Assembly (NCBI GenBank): GCA_965279735.1
Contig: OZ257260.1
Location: 3,472,001-3,536,000 of the forward strand
Length of the DNA stretch: 64,000 bases
Direction of reading: 5' to 3'
Source of the DNA: CAIUGU01 sp965279735
GTDB lineage: Bacteria; Pseudomonadota; Gammaproteobacteria; Steroidobacterales; Steroidobacteraceae
The translations under genes were made by a program, and so were the position numbers. Positions 60,764 through 64,000 of the stretch are shown one piece after another (the first letter of the stretch is position 1; every line of letters begins with the position of its first letter). Under the pieces are notes generated by a model that saw nothing but the letters and a program-made list of their open reading frames with translations, searched no databases and was not told the origin of the DNA.

Positions 60764-60840
60764 TGGTGCGCCCGACAAGATTCGAACTTGTGACCCCTGC
60801 CTTCGGAGGGCAGTACTCTATCCAGCTGAGCTACGGGCGC
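60764..60840 (-). tRNA. tRNA-Arg (anticodon CCG)
   Basis: 77 bases including an encoded CCA end. Acceptor stem GCGCCCG / CGGGCGC, D arm AGCTCAGCTGGATAGAG, anticodon stem CTGCC / GGCAG with loop CTCCGAA (anticodon CCG at 60804-60806), and T arm with TTCGAAT. Reads CGG codons. The minus strand carries a good -10 (TATGAT) about 30 bases upstream. Confidence 0.96.
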
Positions 60841-60866
60841 GTATTCGGAGGATCCAGAGGGCGCGC

Positions 60867-60875
60867 ATCATAGCA
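60867..60875 (-). promoter_or_regulatory. Possible tRNA-Arg promoter
   Basis: Extended -10 TGCTATGAT on the minus strand, 27 bases before the tRNA. No -35 consensus is visible. Confidence 0.35.
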
Positions 60876-61104
60876 GCCGACCCAGGGCGGGGCATCCCTG
60901 GCGGGCCTGTCTCGGGTCGATCATCGGTTCTCCGGCCGGATGTCTGATTCCTACCACCGCTGTGGCGGATTTTGGGTTAGATTCCGGCACGAGGGTTGGG
61001 CGGGTCCGAGGGACCTGCGAATCCAGGGTCTGCCGGACCAACGCGACAAAAAACCATAACGGCAGATCTGCGCCTAAGCGTTGGCTTTGACAGGGGAAGA
61101 TCGA

Positions 61105-61755
61105 GTGGCAGCCGATAGAGAAGGGCCTGTGGATGATCCGAACGCGGCTTTTGCCCCCGGGCAAGAGATGGCCGCGTCCGATGATGCGGAGCGACGCGTG
61201 TGGTTCAGGCGCGAGGTCCTGCCCCTCAGGGCCCAGCTGCACCAGTACGTGCGGCGCATCCTGCTCAATGATGCGGAAGTAGAGGACATCGTCCACGAGA
61301 CGCTGGTCAAGGTGATGACGGTCAACGACTGGCGGCGGGTGGCCTCGCCCTCGGCGTTCCTTAAGACCGTGGCCCGCAACCTGATGCTGGATCTGTTCAG
61401 GCGCAGGAGCATTGTCCCCATCCATTTCGTGGCGGATATGGGGACGCTGAACGTTATAGATGAGACGGCCAATCCGGAATCGACCTGGATCGGCCGGGAG
61501 GAGCTGCGGTTGCTGGCAGAGCTGGTGGCGGCACTGCCTCCCCAGTGCCAGCGGGTATTTACCCTGCGGCGCATCTACGGGATGTCACCGCCCGATATCG
61601 CGGCGGAACTCGGACTGTCCCTGTCGACGGTGGAAAAGCATTTGCTGAAGGCGCTGCGCTTCTGCGCCGATGGCCTCGCACGGGAAGACGTTACGCGACC
61701 GAACTGGAACTATGGATCACGCTGGCAGAACAAATCGGGACATCGCAAGCGTTGA
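61105..61755 (+). CDS. ECF sigma factor (FecI-like)
   Basis: 216 residues from GTG 61105, chosen because GGGGA lies 9 bases upstream; a TTG at 61081 is possible. Region 2 is YVRRILLNDAEVEDIVHETLVKVM with FLKTVARNLMLDLFRRR; region 4 is LPPQCQRVFTLRRIYGMSPPDIAAELGLSLSTVEKHLLKAL. It overlaps the FecR-like gene by 44 bases, and both precede a TonB receptor with a signalling domain. It transcribes the receptor gene when ligand binds. Confidence 0.92.
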   Translation: MAADREGPVDDPNAAFAPGQEMAASDDAERRVWFRREVLPLRAQLHQYVRRILLNDAEVEDIVHETLVKVMTVNDWRRVASPSAFLKTVARNLMLDLFRRRSIVPIHFVADMGTLNVIDETANPESTWIGREELRLLAELVAALPPQCQRVFTLRRIYGMSPPDIAAELGLSLSTVEKHLLKALRFCADGLAREDVTRPNWNYGSRWQNKSGHRKR

Positions 61756-62788
61756 GGCTGCCGGCTGGGTATTGCGTATCGCGTCCGGTGAATGTGATTG
61801 GTCTGATCTCGAGAAATTCGAAATCTGGCGCAGTGCCAGCCCGCACAACGCGCTGGCCTATGAATGGGAGCACCTCGTCTGGGAACGCACCGAACGCCTC
61901 AAGGCGTTGCGGCCCGCCGGCGATGACGTCGATTCACTGCTGCTGACCACCGTCATCACGGGCGAACGTCACGAAGCGTTGCCCACGCGTCAGCAGCGCT
62001 GGTTGCAGATCGCGAAACCTCTCGCGATTGCAGCTTCCGTTCTGTTCGTGTGTGCCGCTGCGTGGCTGCTGCTCAATCGCGGCGGCGAGCCCACTGTCTA
62101 TGCAACGGCGGTCGGTGAGCGACGCATCGTCGATCTCGAGGATGGCAGCCGCCTCGAACTCAACACCAACACCGAAGTGTCCGTGCTCCTCAGCCGTTCC
62201 GAACGCAACGTGTCACTCGTGCGCGGCGAATCGCTGTTCGATGTGCATCCCGATGCCAGTCGTCCCTTCAAGGTGGCGATTGGCGACAGCACCGTCCGCG
62301 CGGTGGGCACGGCATTCAATATTCGCAGGGGCACCGAGGCGACGACGATTCTCGTCACGGAAGGCGTGGTGGAAGTCATCGGCTTCGCCGGTCCCGGGCG
62401 TGCGCCGTTCAACGTGCGGTTGCCGGCAGGGTCGATCGGCATCGATGCTCCCGAAGGAATCGTCAGCCGCGTCATCGCGGCGGGGGAACTCGAGCGTGCG
62501 CTGTCATGGCGATTCGGTTCGATCATTCTTGCCGGCGAAACGCTCCTGCAGGCCGCCGCCGAGTTCAATCGCTACAACCTCGCGCAGATTGCGGTTGCCG
62601 ATCCTGCGATCGCCGGCCTGCGTCTGGGCGGCTATTTCAATGCCCGCGACGTCAACAGCTTCGTTGACGTTCTCGCGTCCACGTATGCAATCGATGTTGC
62701 CGTGAATGGCGACACCATTGCCTTGCATGGAACTGCCGAGACGCCGGCCAGGGTTCGTGACAGCGGCATGGCATTCGAATCGATGTAG
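61712..62788 (+). CDS. FecR-like anti-sigma / signal transducer
   Basis: 358 residues from ATG 61712 inside the sigma gene. N-terminal DUF4880-type sigma-binding domain (AAGWVLRIASGECDWSDLEKF, SPHNALAYEWEHLVWERTERL), one membrane helix (PLAIAASVLFVCAAAWLLL), and periplasmic FecR domain (VGERRIVDLEDGSRLELNTN, VSLVRGESLFDVHPD, VRAVGTAFNIRRG) and a C-terminal region that contacts the STN domain (NRYNLAQIAVADPAIAGLRLG). It passes the signal from the receptor across the inner membrane to the sigma factor. Confidence 0.93.
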   Translation: MDHAGRTNRDIASVEAAGWVLRIASGECDWSDLEKFEIWRSASPHNALAYEWEHLVWERTERLKALRPAGDDVDSLLLTTVITGERHEALPTRQQRWLQIAKPLAIAASVLFVCAAAWLLLNRGGEPTVYATAVGERRIVDLEDGSRLELNTNTEVSVLLSRSERNVSLVRGESLFDVHPDASRPFKVAIGDSTVRAVGTAFNIRRGTEATTILVTEGVVEVIGFAGPGRAPFNVRLPAGSIGIDAPEGIVSRVIAAGELERALSWRFGSIILAGETLLQAAAEFNRYNLAQIAVADPAIAGLRLGGYFNARDVNSFVDVLASTYAIDVAVNGDTIALHGTAETPARVRDSGMAFESM

Positions 62789-62860
62789 CGTGTTCGATTG
62801 GGGGGACCCCCTGTGCAGCACTCCTGGGGGTGCGCGACAGGGCGTAACGACAACATACAA

Positions 62861-64000
62861 ATGGCCAGAAAACGGCAACAGGCAAATGTCCTGGCGCTGT
62901 GTCTGCTGCTCGCATCCGCTGCGGGGGTGCGGGCGCAGGACGCCAGGCAACGCTTCGACATTCCGGCGCAGCGTGCCGACCTCGCGCTGCTGGAATTCGC
63001 ACGCCAGTCCGGCAGCCAGATCCTGTTTCCCTACGACTTCGCACGCAGCCGCAGTACGCCGCCGCTGCACGGAGAATTCACTGCAGCGGACGCCATCGCG
63101 CAACTCGCGGCGGCCGGCGGGCTGGCGGTCAAATCGACTGCCGACACCGTCATCACGCTGGTGCCCGCAACCGAACTTGGACTGCAGGATGTCTCTGCAG
63201 CGTTCGAGTCTGCTGAAATCGTTCCGGCGCCTTCGCTGACCCGCGGCTTCGTTCTGCAGGAAGTGATCGTCACCGCGACACGCATTGCGGAAACATTGAA
63301 CAGCGTGCCACTCGCCATCACGGCGCAGACACAGCGCGACCTGGATGAGCGCGGCGTACGCACCGTTGCCGATCTGCAGGACATCGTGCCGACGTTCCAG
63401 ATCAATCAGCTCACGCCGAGTCTCGCGCACGTTTCCATCCGCGGGATTGCGAACACGGGTGCAGGGGCAGCGACTACCGGGTTCTATCTCGACGACACGC
63501 CGCTCACCAAGCGGAACGCGGCGGGAGTGGCAAGCGGTTCCGGCAACGGCATTCCCCTGCCTGCACTCTACGATCTCGAACGCGTTGAGGTGCTGCGCGG
63601 ACCCCAGGGCACCCTGTATGGCGGCAGTTCCGAAGGCGGTACGGTCCGGTACATCACGCCCCTGCCGAGCCTGGACAGATATACGGGCAACAGTCGCCTT
63701 GAAGTGACGACCACCGCCAGCGGTGAACCCGGGTACGAAGCAGGCATCGCGCTGGGCGGACCCGTGATTGAAGACCGCCTGGGCTTTCGCGTCAGTGGTT
63801 TCGCGCGACATACAGGGGGCTTCATCGACATCATCGACCGCTACAGTGGACAGGTCAGGCACGAGGACGTGAACAGCGGTGATCTCGGCATGTTTCGCGG
63901 GTCGCTTTTATGGGCGCCCGCAGCCAGTTTCCGGGCGACAGTGTCGGGCTATTTCTCGCAGGAACGCTGGCGCACGGCTGTCAGCGATTATTCGCCGTCG
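62861..64000 (+). CDS. TonB-dependent transducer receptor with STN domain (3' truncated by window edge)
   Basis: The frame from ATG 62861 is open to the window end (380 codons). Signal peptide LALCLLLASAAGVRA is followed by an STN domain (RQRFDIPAQRADLALLEFARQSGSQ, HGEFTAADAIAQLAAAGGL), then the TonB box LQEVIVTATR near residue 137 and the plug (VEVLRGPQGTLYGGSSEGG). This is the FecA-type transducer of the preceding FecI/FecR genes. Ligand unknown. The gap to the FecR gene is 72 bases. Confidence 0.93.
   Translation, partial: MARKRQQANVLALCLLLASAAGVRAQDARQRFDIPAQRADLALLEFARQSGSQILFPYDFARSRSTPPLHGEFTAADAIAQLAAAGGLAVKSTADTVITLVPATELGLQDVSAAFESAEIVPAPSLTRGFVLQEVIVTATRIAETLNSVPLAITAQTQRDLDERGVRTVADLQDIVPTFQINQLTPSLAHVSIRGIANTGAGAATTGFYLDDTPLTKRNAAGVASGSGNGIPLPALYDLERVEVLRGPQGTLYGGSSEGGTVRYITPLPSLDRYTGNSRLEVTTTASGEPGYEAGIALGGPVIEDRLGFRVSGFARHTGGFIDIIDRYSGQVRHEDVNSGDLGMFRGSLLWAPAASFRATVSGYFSQERWRTAVSDYSPS

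Noticed and set aside
60624..60947. Open frames across the tRNA-Arg region with products like RPTRFELVTPAF
   Set aside because: These are the well-known false proteins translated from a tRNA gene and its surroundings; the tRNA itself is the real feature.

Overview
The window looks like chromosomal DNA of a GC-rich, free-living gammaproteobacterium. A Steroidobacteraceae/Nevskiales-like lineage is my best inference. Supporting signs are several large TonB-dependent receptors (two with TonB-box plug domains, one with an N-terminal STN domain), a tannase-family esterase, a TPR-sulfotransferase, a gammaproteobacterial dapF-DUF484-xerC block, the ubiE-ubiJ-ubiB block, hemCDXY and a YqjD/YqjE-type trio. 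No rRNA, CRISPR array, complete insertion sequence or prophage was found.

Left part (1-24 kb, accessory). The end of a TonB receptor is followed by a DUF6152-like exported protein, two paralogous exported proteins and two small membrane proteins that look like relatives. This is a tight, uncharacterised module. A repeat-rich intergenic stretch and two mini-genes follow. Next come an ABC exporter, an outer-membrane alginate-export-like porin, a sulfate-binding protein with a CysB regulator, a DUF885 protein that has lost its metal site by an in-frame deletion, a VIT/CCC1-type transporter, an exported FAH-family protein opposite a ModA-like binding protein, and a locus with TonB receptor, sulfotransferase, cupin, tannase and VOC protein.

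Middle (24-43 kb, mostly housekeeping). A complete trpEGDCFBA operon is preceded by an 18-residue leader peptide with three consecutive Trp codons and a clear attenuator. Downstream on the same strand lie a two-EF-hand mini-protein, a DedA protein, a DUF2007 protein and a hot-dog-like protein. On the minus strand follow an EamA exporter, ubiB-ubiJ-ubiE, a MazG-like pyrophosphatase, DUF971, hslU-hslV, xerC, DUF484, dapF and a CoA-binding protein. An orphan ParA ATPase is on the plus strand.

Right part (43-64 kb). A minus-strand heme operon (permease-hemC-hemD, then hemX-hemY-ferredoxin reductase-SDR) is followed by the YqjD/YqjE/YqjK-like trio, an AlgZ/AlgR-like two-component pair, a 3-hydroxyisobutyrate-dehydrogenase-type enzyme and a nitrogen locus in which amtB is flanked by two PII genes. 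That locus is headed by a good sigma-54 promoter and an NtrC-type palindrome. Then come ubiK, comM/yifB, a cytochrome c5, tRNA-Arg(CCG) with two partial copies of its 3' end nearby, and a FecI-FecR-TonB receptor signalling set that runs off the window.

The most interesting items are the 659-3929 module, the DUF885 protein without its HExxPGHH region, the nearly leaderless trpL attenuator, the start codon in a hairpin loop at 18689, the PII-AmtB-PII locus with its sigma-54/NtrC control region, and the tRNA-Arg fragments.
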